Assembly (NCBI GenBank): GCA_938038735.1
Contig: CALHSW010000037.1
Span: 1-20,872 of the forward strand
Reading direction: 5' to 3'
Source: an uncultured Bacteroidia bacterium
GTDB lineage: Bacteria > Bacteroidota > Bacteroidia > Bacteroidales > CAJPTX01
DNA length: 20,872 bases
Under the pieces are notes generated by a model that saw only the letters and a program-made list of their open reading frames with translations, was not told where the DNA came from and ran no database searches. Position numbers and translations under genes: made by a program. Positions 1-7,628 of the stretch are shown here, piece by piece. Within the stretch, counting starts at the first letter, position 1. Each line of letters opens with the position of its first letter.

Positions 1-237
1 CAAAGACCGTCCTGCGGACGGAAAACGCAGCGGCTACGCCGCCCCTTTCATATCTGCGTTTGCAATAGCGTGGGAAATCGTGCGTTTCTCAATCTACTGC
101 GGCATGGTGCTTCGCATTATTTTGCTGTAGCCATTACCGGTACGCAATACACCGCCCCCGAATATACAATACACCCCACCCCTCATTATTTTCGCCGCCA
201 TGCAGCCCCATCCGTAGGACGGTCTCTCAATAGCCGG
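1..237 (+). repeat. Modular hairpin repeat element, copy 1 (left end cut by window)
   Basis: This gene-free stretch downstream of mutB matches 10943-11189 in order and spacing. It opens with the hairpin CCGTCCTGCGGACGG (8-22), then a second hairpin GCGGCTACGCCGC (31-43). A linker around 108-140 follows (GCATGGTGC...GCATTATT...GCC). It ends with CATGCAGCCCC and a degenerate copy of the GTCC/GGAC hairpin followed by GGTCTCTCAATAGCC (199-234). The two ends are inverted relative to each other. I see no open frame here that looks like a real protein. Bases 238-360 hold nothing I can assign. Confidence 0.75.
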
Positions 238-360
238 GTGGCAATCCCTAAGCCCTCAGGCCCTGGCAACCCTTCGCGTACGGATACCTCCGCAGGACCC
301 CCATTCAAGCTCCCCACAAAATTCTCCCTCTCACAATGCCCCATAAACCCACAGAAAATT

Positions 361-399
361 GCACAAAAATAGCCGCCATGGGCAAATCCCCATGGCGGC
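361..399 (-). terminator. Rho-independent terminator of mutB
   Basis: A perfect 11-bp stem (GCCGCCATGGG / CCCATGGCGGC, 372-399) has a 6-base loop. On the minus strand it is followed by TATTTTTGTGC. It lies about 30 bases past the mutB stop codon, as expected for the end of the mutAB transcript. Confidence 0.85.
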
Positions 400-429
400 C
401 AATAGCACCCCTCTCGCCTATACAGCCCC

Positions 430-2577
430 CTACGCCTCCTCGTTCGCCTTAAGCTGTTCCAGCAAAATCTCTAGCATCTTCAGCCCCGAAAGCGCCACCG
501 ACGTCCCAGGCCCAAAAATGGCCACCACCCCGCAATCGTACAGGAATTGATAATCCTGATGCGGAATTACACCGCCCACTGTCACTAGAATATCCTCACG
601 CCCCAGACGCTTGAGCTCCTTGAACACCTCGGGCACCAACGTCTTATGGCCTGCCGCCAGGCTCGATATACCCAATATGTGAACGTCATTTTCCACCGCC
701 TGCTTCACCGCCTCCTCGGGCGTTTGGAACAGCGGCCCCATATCAACGTCAAAGCCTAGGTCAGCATAGCCCGTGGCCACCACCTTCGCCCCTCGATCAT
801 GCCCATCCTGACCCATCTTCGCAATCATAACGCGCGGCTGTCTACCCGCCTTCTTCGCGAATTCATCGCAGAGTTCGCGGGCCTTTTCAAAATATGGATC
901 CTGTTTCACTTCTGCCGAATACACTCCTGATATTGAACGTATCACCGCCTTATAGCGGCCCACAACCTTCTCGCATGCGTCTGAAATCTCTCCCAACGAG
1001 GCTCTCGCCTTGGCCGCCTCAATTGACAGCGCTAGCAGATTGCCCTCCTTGGTCTCAACGCACTTCGTAATCGCCGCCAAAGCCGCCTGCACCTTCTGCT
1101 CATCGCGATGCTTACGCAGCTCCGCCAGCCGCGCCACCTGGCTGTTTCGCACCGCCGTATTGTCCACGCTGAGGATTTCAATAGGATCCTCATGCTCAAG
1201 CCGGTACCTATTGATTCCCACTATCACCTCTTGGTTAGAGTCAATGCGCGCCTGTTTCCGCGCCGCCGCCTCCTCAATTCGCATCTTCGGCACCCCCGTC
1301 TCAATGGCCTTAGCCATACCGCCCAGCTCCTCCACCTCCTGCAGCAACGCCCATGAGCTGTGCATAATCGAGTTCGTTAGGCTCTCCACGTAGTACGACC
1401 CCGCCCACGGATCCACCGACCGGCACACCCCCGTCTCCTCCTGAATGTAGAGCTGCGTATTACGCGCTATACGCGCCGAGAAATCTGTCGGAAGGGCTAT
1501 CGCCTCGTCAAGCGCATTCGTATGTAAACTCTGCGTGTGGCCTAGCGCAGCCCCCATCGCCTCAATACACGTACGCGTCACGTTGTTGTAGGGATCCTGC
1601 TCCGTCAACGACCACCCCGACGTCTGGCAGTGCGTACGCAGCGCCATAGATTTCTCTAGGGTCGGATTAAATCCCTTGACTATCTTAGCCCACAGAAGGC
1701 GCGCCGCGCGCATCTTGGAAATCTCCATGAAATGGTTCATCCCTATCGCCCAAAAGAACGATAGGCGCGGTGCAAACTTATCTACCGGTATCCCCGCCTT
1801 CACACCAGCGCGCAGGTACTCAAGACCATCGGCCAGAGTGTACGCCAGCTCAATCGTATCGGTCGCGCCCGCCTCCTGCATGTGGTATCCCGAAATGGAT
1901 ATGCTATTGAACTTCGGCATGTTCTGCGAGGTGAACTCAAAGATATCCGCAATGATACGCATTGAGAACTCGGGCGGGTAGATGTACGTATTACGCACCA
2001 TGAACTCCTTCAGAATATCGTTCTGAATGGTTCCCTGCAGCTGTTCCAGCGTTGCCCCCTGCTCCAATGCAGCCACTATGTAGAAGGACAGAATCGGGAG
2101 CACCGCCCCATTCATCGTCATAGAGACTGACATTTTATCAAGCGGAATGCCATCGAAGAGCACCTTCATGTCCTCCACGCTATCAATGGCCACCCCAGCC
2201 TTCCCCACATCGCCCATCACCCGCGGGTGGTCGCTATCGTACCCACGGTGCGTGGCCAGGTCAAAGGCCACCGAAAGCCCCTTCTGACCCGCCGCCAGGT
2301 TTCTACGATAAAAGGCGTTTGACTCCTCTGCTGTTGAGAACCCTGCATACTGACGAACCGTCCACGGCCGCATCACATACATCGTGCTGTAGGGTCCACG
2401 TAGGAACGGGGGGACACCCGCGGCGTACTGCAGCTGCTCCATCCCTGCCAAGTCCTCCGCCGTGTAGTACGGCTTTACGTCTATATGCTCCTGCGTATGC
2501 CACGGCGCCTCGTTCACAGCCGCAGCATTCCCGCCTAGATCCTTAAGTACCTCTACCTTCGAAAAATCAGGTTTCAT
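430..2577 (-). CDS. mutB: Methylmalonyl-CoA mutase, large (catalytic) subunit
   Basis: This is the adenosylcobalamin-dependent subunit that interconverts (R)-methylmalonyl-CoA and succinyl-CoA in the cytoplasm. In Bacteroidota the pathway usually runs from succinate toward propionate. The 715-residue length is normal for the family. The N-terminal TIM-barrel carries the family signatures TMYVMRPWTVRQYAGFSTAE (about 65-84), AGQKGLSVAFDLATHRGYD and SGYHMQEAGA, whose histidine corresponds to the substrate-contacting His of characterised mutases. The C-terminal cobalamin domain shows the full base-off/His-on signature: D591-x-H593-x-x-G596, then S-S-L near 638-640 and G-G near 667-668. It follows mutA after 110 bases on the same strand with no terminator between them, so the two are probably co-transcribed. 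A terminator lies just downstream. No epimerase or MeaB-like chaperone gene is present in the window. Identification is near certain. Confidence 0.97.
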   Translation of the reverse strand: MKPDFSKVEVLKDLGGNAAAVNEAPWHTQEHIDVKPYYTAEDLAGMEQLQYAAGVPPFLRGPYSTMYVMRPWTVRQYAGFSTAEESNAFYRRNLAAGQKGLSVAFDLATHRGYDSDHPRVMGDVGKAGVAIDSVEDMKVLFDGIPLDKMSVSMTMNGAVLPILSFYIVAALEQGATLEQLQGTIQNDILKEFMVRNTYIYPPEFSMRIIADIFEFTSQNMPKFNSISISGYHMQEAGATDTIELAYTLADGLEYLRAGVKAGIPVDKFAPRLSFFWAIGMNHFMEISKMRAARLLWAKIVKGFNPTLEKSMALRTHCQTSGWSLTEQDPYNNVTRTCIEAMGAALGHTQSLHTNALDEAIALPTDFSARIARNTQLYIQEETGVCRSVDPWAGSYYVESLTNSIMHSSWALLQEVEELGGMAKAIETGVPKMRIEEAAARKQARIDSNQEVIVGINRYRLEHEDPIEILSVDNTAVRNSQVARLAELRKHRDEQKVQAALAAITKCVETKEGNLLALSIEAAKARASLGEISDACEKVVGRYKAVIRSISGVYSAEVKQDPYFEKARELCDEFAKKAGRQPRVMIAKMGQDGHDRGAKVVATGYADLGFDVDMGPLFQTPEEAVKQAVENDVHILGISSLAAGHKTLVPEVFKELKRLGREDILVTVGGVIPHQDYQFLYDCGVVAIFGPGTSVALSGLKMLEILLEQLKANEEA

Positions 2578-2687
2578 TTCCTTTTCCTTACTTTTGTCGC
2601 ATTCGTCTCTCCAGCCGTTGCTACCGCTACGCTCCTCCCCTCCTCAAAGCCTTCCGTGCGACTTCATTTTTTGTTAACGCCCTTTAG

Positions 2688-4637
2688 CTACTTCACAATT
2701 CCTAGCTCCTTCTGGAAGCTCCTAAGGGTCTCCAGTAGGTTGCTCTTCACGCTGATAAAGTATCGTATCCCCAAGGCCTCCAGGTCGCTTTGAGATGCCG
2801 GCGCACCCGCTATAACGAATATTTCTGGCGACTTAATCTTCGGGAAGGCAACCTTACTTAGCTCTAGGTACTCATCATCGCTTGAACACAGAACGATTAT
2901 GTCTGCCTTCTTCTCCCGCGCAGCCGCCAGACCCTCATCTATCGTCTCAAAGCCCACGTTGTCAATCACCTCAAAACCTGCGCAGGCAAAGAAATTGCAG
3001 CTAAACTGCGCCCGTGCACGGCGCATAGCCAAATTGCCAATGGCCAGCATAAACGCCACGGGGCGATGCGCCGCCTGATCGGTAACCATGCGCAACGCCT
3101 CCAGCTCCTCTGCGCCGCGGAAGGGACGTAACGGCTCCGCGAACCTCGCCCCGCCATGGGCGCAGCCCTGCGCCGTCTTGTCTTCGCATTCCGCCGCAGC
3201 AGCCGGCGCCTTCGCCTCTCCGCAGCATGTTGAATCGGAAGACCGAACCGCCTCTATAATCTTTGCGTCCAAATGCTCCGTGAAATTCGGGAACTGATTG
3301 GTTCCCAAAAGCGTATCGCGACGGGTGGCATACCGCTTGCGGCGGGTGGCTGCAAGCTCCTCCACCGCCTTCTGTATACTCCCATTCTTCATCGCCTCGA
3401 CGTAGCCCCCTTCCTTCTGCACCTCTAGGAAAAGTGCCCATGCCGCTTTTATCAACGAATTTGTTAATGTTTCTACGTAGTAGCTCCCGCCCGCCGGATC
3501 CACCACCTTGTTGAAGTAGCTCTCATCCCGGAACAGCAGCTGCGCATTGCGCGCTATCCTCGTGGAGAACTCCGATGGCTTATCGTACGGCGTATCGAAC
3601 GGCAGCACCGTCAACGAATGCACACCCGCAAGCACGGACGACATCCCCTCCGTTGCCGCGCGCAGCAGATTGATGTATGGGTCATACACCGTTTGGTTGA
3701 AACGCGACGTCTCTGCGTGTGCGGTCATACGCATCTTCTCATGGTCCTTCACCCCGTATCCCTCTAGCACCTTCGTCCATAGGTACCGCGCCGCACGGAA
3801 CTTCGCCATCTCCATGAAGTAGGTTGTACCCACTGCGAAGTTAAACCGGATGTTCATCGCCGCCGCGCCTGCGTCCACCCCCTCATCGGTGAGCCAATCA
3901 AGCAGCTGCGCCGCTTGCGCTAGCGTGTAGGCCAGCTCCTGCACCGCAGTAGCACCCGAATTGTGGAAAATGCGGCCATCTACCGCCAACGTCTGTATTC
4001 CTGGGTAGTTCTTATGGAACGCAAAAGCATTCTTTGCTCGCGCAGCAGGGGTACCATGATGCTGGCAGAGCTTGCCCTTACGCGCCAGCCATCCCGTCTG
4101 GCTAAAGCCAACCGACCCATGCACCCCTTTCGCGCTTGCGCCCAACGATTTAAGTGCCTCGTCAAGCGCGGGGAGCAATAGGTCGCCCCTTCCCATGTTG
4201 TCAAAGTTTATCTCTTTAGCAGAAAGGTCTATCCCATGCAGTAGGGTCTTAAAATCCTCCGCCGTCACCTCCCTATGCGGATGCAGCACGTACGAGATTG
4301 AGTCTGCACCCCTCGACAGCGCATCCACCGCCAAGCGGTTCGCCTCCACGAAATCGCTGGCATGGATATCCTGGCGTATGAGCCACGGATTGGCCTCGCT
4401 ATGGTTTCCTCGCATGTAGGGGTACTTGCCCGGCTCGCTATCCACGTTTGGCAGCTTCGCCAAATCCTCCGCACGGTAGTAAGGCTGTACGTTGAACCCC
4501 TCAAGCGTGCGCCACACCAACTTCTTATCGTAGTCCGCGCCCTTGAGGTCCTTCTGAATGACCGCCTCCCATGCCTCCGTCGTCACCGGCGGGAAAGCAC
4601 CGAGCAGCTTCTCCTTCGTCTCCGTTTTATCCTTCAT
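2688..4637 (-). CDS. mutA: Methylmalonyl-CoA mutase, small (non-catalytic) subunit
   Basis: This is the partner subunit of the heterodimeric mutase. It shares the barrel-plus-Rossmann layout of MutB but does not bind cobalamin. The 649 residues are typical. Barrel motifs parallel those of MutB (MRGNHSEANPWLIRQDIHAS near 75-94; ARNAQLLFRDESYF near 362-375; VDPAGGSYYVETLTNSL near 379-395). The C-terminal domain lacks DxHxxG, as expected for MutA. The linker before that domain is unusual: residues about 468-496 contain Cys471, Cys472, Cys484, Cys492 and His494 in an Ala/Gly-rich stretch, probably a flexible hinge, though it could bind metal. The ATG at 4637 is preceded by a clear Bacteroidota -7 box at 4669-4676. 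It is the first gene of the mutAB operon. Confidence 0.96.
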   Translation of the reverse strand: MKDKTETKEKLLGAFPPVTTEAWEAVIQKDLKGADYDKKLVWRTLEGFNVQPYYRAEDLAKLPNVDSEPGKYPYMRGNHSEANPWLIRQDIHASDFVEANRLAVDALSRGADSISYVLHPHREVTAEDFKTLLHGIDLSAKEINFDNMGRGDLLLPALDEALKSLGASAKGVHGSVGFSQTGWLARKGKLCQHHGTPAARAKNAFAFHKNYPGIQTLAVDGRIFHNSGATAVQELAYTLAQAAQLLDWLTDEGVDAGAAAMNIRFNFAVGTTYFMEMAKFRAARYLWTKVLEGYGVKDHEKMRMTAHAETSRFNQTVYDPYINLLRAATEGMSSVLAGVHSLTVLPFDTPYDKPSEFSTRIARNAQLLFRDESYFNKVVDPAGGSYYVETLTNSLIKAAWALFLEVQKEGGYVEAMKNGSIQKAVEELAATRRKRYATRRDTLLGTNQFPNFTEHLDAKIIEAVRSSDSTCCGEAKAPAAAAECEDKTAQGCAHGGARFAEPLRPFRGAEELEALRMVTDQAAHRPVAFMLAIGNLAMRRARAQFSCNFFACAGFEVIDNVGFETIDEGLAAAREKKADIIVLCSSDDEYLELSKVAFPKIKSPEIFVIAGAPASQSDLEALGIRYFISVKSNLLETLRSFQKELGIVK

Positions 4638-4668
4638 CTGAGAATTCCATTTTCTGTTTTAGAACGCC

Positions 4669-4676
4669 CAAAGTTA
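4669..4676 (-). promoter_or_regulatory. Probable -7 promoter box for mutAB
   Basis: The minus strand reads TAACTTTG, a perfect match to the Bacteroidota -7 consensus TAnnTTTG. It lies 31 bases upstream of the mutA ATG. I could not find a convincing TTTG -33 element at normal spacing; the nearest TTTG is only 12 bases upstream. Confidence 0.55.
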
Positions 4677-4789
4677 ATGAAACTTTCTCAAATGGAGCCA
4701 TTTTTGTTCATTTGCGGGTGTCATGAAATACAAACTTTTCGCCCATCTTTCACATTCGTCCATGAAGCCCACCCCAAAATGGCCAAGCA

Positions 4790-4934
4790 AGCTCCCGCCG
4801 CAACCCGCACACCCATAAAGGCCCGCATATAGGTTCGCAGCCCATTGCAGTCCCGCCCGCAGGACGGTCTCGCAATAGCCGCACAGACCGAAACCCCACA
4901 CCCTATTCGAAGGCACAGCCCCCCAATTACCGCA
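4790..4934 (+). repeat. Direct repeat, first copy (145 bases)
   Basis: This copy begins AGCTCCCGCCGCAACCCGCA and contains GCCCGCATATA, the hairpin block CGCCCGCAGGACGG followed by TCTCGCAATAGCCG, and a tail ending CCCAATTACCGCA. It is repeated at 5057-5200, with the last about 98 bases nearly identical. Its first half also occurs at 9050-9094, 11100-11150 and inverted at 20699-20744. Confidence 0.85.
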
Positions 4935-4948
4935 TGCAGATGCAGCCT

Positions 4949-5057
4949 CGTCCGAAGGACGGTCTCTCAATAGCCGGGGGTTTTCAAACCCCCGGATTCT
5001 TGCCTGCAAGGCAAGCCAGTCTGAAAGACTGACCCGCGTGACCCTCTGCGCATTATA
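4949..5057 (+). repeat. Four-hairpin cassette, plus-strand copy
   Basis: Four hairpins stand in succession: CGTCC-GAA-GGACG (4949-4961), CCGGGGGTTT-TC-AAACCCCCGG (about 4974-4995), CTTGCCT-GCA-AGGCAAG (about 4999-5015) and CAGTCT-GAA-AGACTG (about 5017-5031). A conserved tail to CATTATA follows. The whole 109 bases recur inverted at 20764-20872 with two substitutions, both outside the paired arms. Confidence 0.9.
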
Positions 5058-5200
5058 GCTTCCACCGCAACCCTCGCACCCATACATGAACGCATATACT
5101 TTCGCAGCCAATCGCAGCCCCGCCCGCAGGACGGTCCGCAATAGCCGCACAGACCGAAACCCCACACCCTATTCGAAGGCACAGCCCCCTAATTACCGCA
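5057..5200 (+). repeat. Direct repeat, second copy (144 bases)
   Basis: This is the second copy of 4790-4934, 267 bases downstream, with one deleted base in the hairpin tail (GGTCCGCAATAG against GGTCTCGCAATAG). The first 50 bases have diverged more than the rest. A further CGTCCGAAGGACGGTCTCTC hairpin block follows at 5206-5243, so the array is two units plus the start of a third. Confidence 0.85.
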
Positions 5201-5490
5201 GCCCATTGCAGCCCCGTCCGAAGGACGGTCTCTCAATAGCCGAGAGGCATCTCCACCACCGAACTTCAAACCCTTGCAGCCCTCTCGGAAGTCTCTACAT
5301 CGATCCCCGCGTAATTAGTACCCAACCGTATAGGGACTGCGAGCAGATATGTGGTTTGTTGGCAGGTGATTTTGTAGCATTTGACCATCCCCGGATGCGT
5401 TGGTTATGCACACCCGCTGCGGAAAATTCAACCACCCATTTATCGCTCTCTCCATAGAAAATCCACATCATAGGTTCGTTTGCCCCTCCC
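5201..5490 (+). other. Intergenic: third hairpin block, then unassigned sequence
   Basis: Bases 5201-5245 repeat the GCAGCCCCGTCCGAAGGACG block. The CCGAGAGG at 5240-5247 can pair with CCTCTCGG near 5281-5288. I recognise nothing in 5290-5490. One minus-strand open frame (5295-5588) runs through it but overlaps the protease 3' end in another frame and resembles no family I know. Confidence 0.5.
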
Positions 5491-6945
5491 TTACCGCTGC
5501 ACACCCACGAACTGGATATCATGCCTTGGAAAATCGTCATTCTTTTCAACTGAGATGGTAACGAACCCTGACCCCATGCCGCATTCATTGGAACTCGTAA
5601 GGCTTATTAACGTGCTGCCCGCGCGGTATGCGTGCGGAATCAGCAGCCGCCACTTTCCACTCACCGACCCTACCGAAGGGTTGGAGTTGTGCACCCCTAA
5701 GGGGAGATGGCCGCCGTACACCCAGCAGCGCACACTTTTGTCCACGCTTGCCCTTTCCCGCTCTTTCATGGCTACGCACACGCTGCTCCCGCACTCCTCT
5801 TCCAAGGGTTCGCCTTGCTCATTGCGAGGGTCGATGCACAACTTTATATAAGGTACTCCCGTCCACACCGTTCTGCTCCCCAGCGCCTCGCACGGCCATT
5901 CGCCCGGCACGGAGACCCTCGCCGCTATTGATTCGTAGCCATCCGTTTCTCTCGCCTCATCCCGCACGCTCTTCGCCTCCGCTGCAAATCCGTTTTGACG
6001 AACTATCTGCGCCTTGCTTCCAGCCTCCCAATGCACTCCCCATTCGGGCGCACCATTCTCAATGTGATAAATCCCCCCGCTGCTGCATAGCATGCCATTC
6101 CCCTCCAGCCGCACGTCAGGGCTGATGTCGTATACGGCGTAGGCTTCGAGGATTGTACCAGTTTTGACCAAATCGTACGCTATCCAAAGGAACCCGTTGT
6201 CGCCATTTAAGGGGCCGATGGAGTTCATAATCTTAAGAAAGCCACGCTTGCCGCCATATGTCTTATTGTCATCATACCCCACCACACACATTGCATGATA
6301 TTTGTTCGGAACGAATTCACCATAGATGCACCAGTAGCCGTCTCCGCCTGCATGCTTCGTGTATTCTGTGGTGCAGTTTACATTGAAAACAATGGGATGT
6401 CCATTGGCAAGGTGTGCTTTATACTCTTCCACGACTGCGCAATTGGCTAGCCTTCCCCATTTTATGCGGTTGCTTAGCGCGGACCAATGCATCTCAGCGG
6501 TGGGCTGCCTATCGCATCCATTTACATCGTAGGGCATTTCCTCCCATCGGCATGCGCCCTGGTGCTGGAGTAGCGTTAGAGCCATCTGAACATCGGTTCC
6601 CCTACAGGTGTCGTGATTCTTTATATGCTGAATTTGGTTGTATAAAAAAGAGGGGCTAAACTTTATTTCTCTTCCGTATTTCCTTATCGCTAGTATCCCC
6701 GTAGCTGCGTATGCCGTCGCCCACGCAGTGCATGACCCTAGCGTTCCTTGATTGCCCACAGCGGGGGTCTTGAGAAAGCAACTTGAAGGCGTTGCGCTTC
6801 GGGTGTGAGAGGGGAGCGGGGCGGTTGGCAAGTTCTCATACTCCCCTCGGCTTAGCGGTATGCAGCCGGTGTACCCTTGCGCGGCCGCATCTACGCCTTG
6901 TGCAGCTAGGGTAGCCGACAGCAGCAAAAGTATCATCCTTTTCAT
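5491..6945 (-). CDS. Secreted papain-family (C1) cysteine protease
   Basis: This is a probable exported cysteine endopeptidase of 484 residues. The N-terminus MKRMILLLLSATLAAQGVDA is a signal peptide with likely cleavage near AAAQG. The catalytic domain covers about residues 60-260: VGNQGTLGSCTAWATAYA holds the oxyanion-hole Gln66 and nucleophile Cys72, YHAMCVVGYDD the catalytic His217, and KIMNSIG the catalytic Asn241. The first about 35 residues of the mature protein are Ser/Thr/Pro-rich and could act as a short propeptide or linker. Residues about 265-484 form a C-terminal region I cannot assign. The start lies only two bases after the stop of the lipoprotein gene at 6948-7472, so translation is probably coupled. 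Its first 17-18 codons have been copied twice upstream (7549-7626, 8228-8320). The substrate is unknown. Confidence 0.9.
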   Translation of the reverse strand: MKRMILLLLSATLAAQGVDAAAQGYTGCIPLSRGEYENLPTAPLPSHTRSATPSSCFLKTPAVGNQGTLGSCTAWATAYAATGILAIRKYGREIKFSPSFLYNQIQHIKNHDTCRGTDVQMALTLLQHQGACRWEEMPYDVNGCDRQPTAEMHWSALSNRIKWGRLANCAVVEEYKAHLANGHPIVFNVNCTTEYTKHAGGDGYWCIYGEFVPNKYHAMCVVGYDDNKTYGGKRGFLKIMNSIGPLNGDNGFLWIAYDLVKTGTILEAYAVYDISPDVRLEGNGMLCSSGGIYHIENGAPEWGVHWEAGSKAQIVRQNGFAAEAKSVRDEARETDGYESIAARVSVPGEWPCEALGSRTVWTGVPYIKLCIDPRNEQGEPLEEECGSSVCVAMKERERASVDKSVRCWVYGGHLPLGVHNSNPSVGSVSGKWRLLIPHAYRAGSTLISLTSSNECGMGSGFVTISVEKNDDFPRHDIQFVGVQR

Positions 6946-6947
6946 CC

Positions 6948-7472
6948 CTATTCCCTCTCTCTTAGATAGTATATGTAAGCACTAGACCCGCAGGTTGTAG
7001 CCATGTCCTCAGCCTCCACCATGCATGTGTCGTCCAATGCGTAGATAAAAATAATTGATGCTTCATTATCATTATTAATGAAGGACAGGCTATCGTACTC
7101 TGGAACATGTGAATATCCATTGTTATGTACAACGTGAACTGTTGTGAATTTTGATCCTTCAAGCTTTTCTCGGCCTGCTCCCTGCCACTCCCAGCTGCTG
7201 TCGGCGTGGAGAGAGAATCGAATCCAGCCGCTTTTCTCTGTGGGAATCTTAATGGTTCCACCAATCCCATCGTTCACGTCGATAAAGCCTAACTCCCACC
7301 TGCCCAACACGCTCCCCTTAGGGTTTAGCCTAGGGAATCGCTTCACTGCAAAAACCTTTTCCTCCTCCTTGGGCTGCCGCTTGTTGCAGCCTTCCACTCC
7401 CAATCCCATTGCGCCTACGCTGGCTAGCAGCGCGATGGCGGCGATTAGTTGCGATTTTCTCCCTCTTTCCAT
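6948..7472 (-). CDS. Small exported lipoprotein, copy A (next to protease)
   Basis: I recognise no named family. The N-terminus is a lipoprotein signal: MERGRKSQ, a hydrophobic run, then GVEGC with the lipidated Cys29. It is followed by a charged NKRQPKEEEK stretch that might favour surface export in Bacteroidota. The mature part has alternating hydrophobic/charged strands (LGRWELGFID, IRFSLHADSSWEW, FTTVHV), suggestive of a small beta-barrel or lipocalin-like fold, and ends DTCMVE...YYLRERE. I chose the second ATG (7472). An in-frame ATG at 7478 adds only MA, and in copy C that codon is ACG while the second ATG is kept. It is the immediate upstream partner of the cysteine protease. A role as its inhibitor or chaperone is inference from context, recalling staphostatins beside staphopains. 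Confidence 0.85.
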   Translation of the reverse strand: MERGRKSQLIAAIALLASVGAMGLGVEGCNKRQPKEEEKVFAVKRFPRLNPKGSVLGRWELGFIDVNDGIGGTIKIPTEKSGWIRFSLHADSSWEWQGAGREKLEGSKFTTVHVVHNNGYSHVPEYDSLSFINNDNEASIIFIYALDDTCMVEAEDMATTCGSSAYIYYLRERE

Positions 7473-7515
7473 TGCCATGTTCTTTGTGCGGGCGGCTCCG
7501 CCGTTCGCGTTAACC

Positions 7516-7537
7516 CTCTAAAAGCACTTGCAAGTTA
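7516..7537 (-). promoter_or_regulatory. Conserved promoter-like motif, lipoprotein copy A
   Basis: The minus strand reads TAACTTGC, six bases, TTTTAGAG. The same two boxes with exactly the same spacing stand upstream of tig (16945-16966) and lipoprotein copy B (8209-8230); copy C (8894-8915) has TTTTAAAG. TAACTTGC resembles the -7 box TAnnTTTGC with one T missing. A GGCGG/CCGCC hairpin (about 7490-7503) lies between it and the start codon. Confidence 0.45.
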
Positions 7538-7548
7538 GGAAAATTTTA

Positions 7549-7626
7549 TTATGGTCTGTTGTCAATTTCTGATACGCCCTGTGCAGCTAGGATAGCAGAC
7601 AGCAGCAAAAGTATCATTCTTTTCAT
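7549..7626 (-). pseudogene. Remnant of C1 protease 5' end (after lipoprotein copy B)
   Basis: The ATG at 7626 lies two bases after the copy B stop, exactly as the real protease start does after copy A. It encodes MKRMILLLLSAILAAQGV, one difference from the protease signal peptide, then breaks into unrelated SEIDNRP and a stop. It is a 25-codon duplication scar. If translated it would give an orphan signal peptide. Confidence 0.88.
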
Positions 7627-7628
7627 CC

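Larger units (their letters stand above)
6893..7551 (-). repeat. Tandem duplication unit 1 (functional, protease-proximal)
   Basis: The unit comprises the conserved upstream region, a lipoprotein gene and the first 17-18 codons of the protease. It is bounded by ATTTTATTA at 7543-7551 and by the ACGCC at 6893 where similarity among copies stops. Copies 2 and 3 lie at 7574-8244 and 8268-8929, with separators of 22-23 bases. The ends are nearly identical between copies, and the middle of the gene is strongly diverged. Confidence 0.88.

Noticed and set aside
1010..1393. Plus-strand open frames opposite mutB and mutA
   Set aside because: They are antisense shadows of strongly conserved genes, with Ser/Arg-rich composition typical of such frames.
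4674..5165. 163-residue minus-strand open frame with internal protein repeats
   Set aside because: It lies wholly in the direct-repeat array. Its repeated Cys/Gly-rich segments are translations of the duplicated DNA modules, and no start signal or family resemblance supports it.
4790..5245. CRISPR-like array
   Set aside because: The repeats are long, composite and hairpin-rich, with repeated rather than unique spacers, and no cas gene is present.
5295..5588. 97-residue minus-strand open frame overlapping the protease end
   Set aside because: It starts inside the protease gene in another frame and matches nothing I know. A frameshifted protease tail is possible, but the protease already ends in a plausible way.
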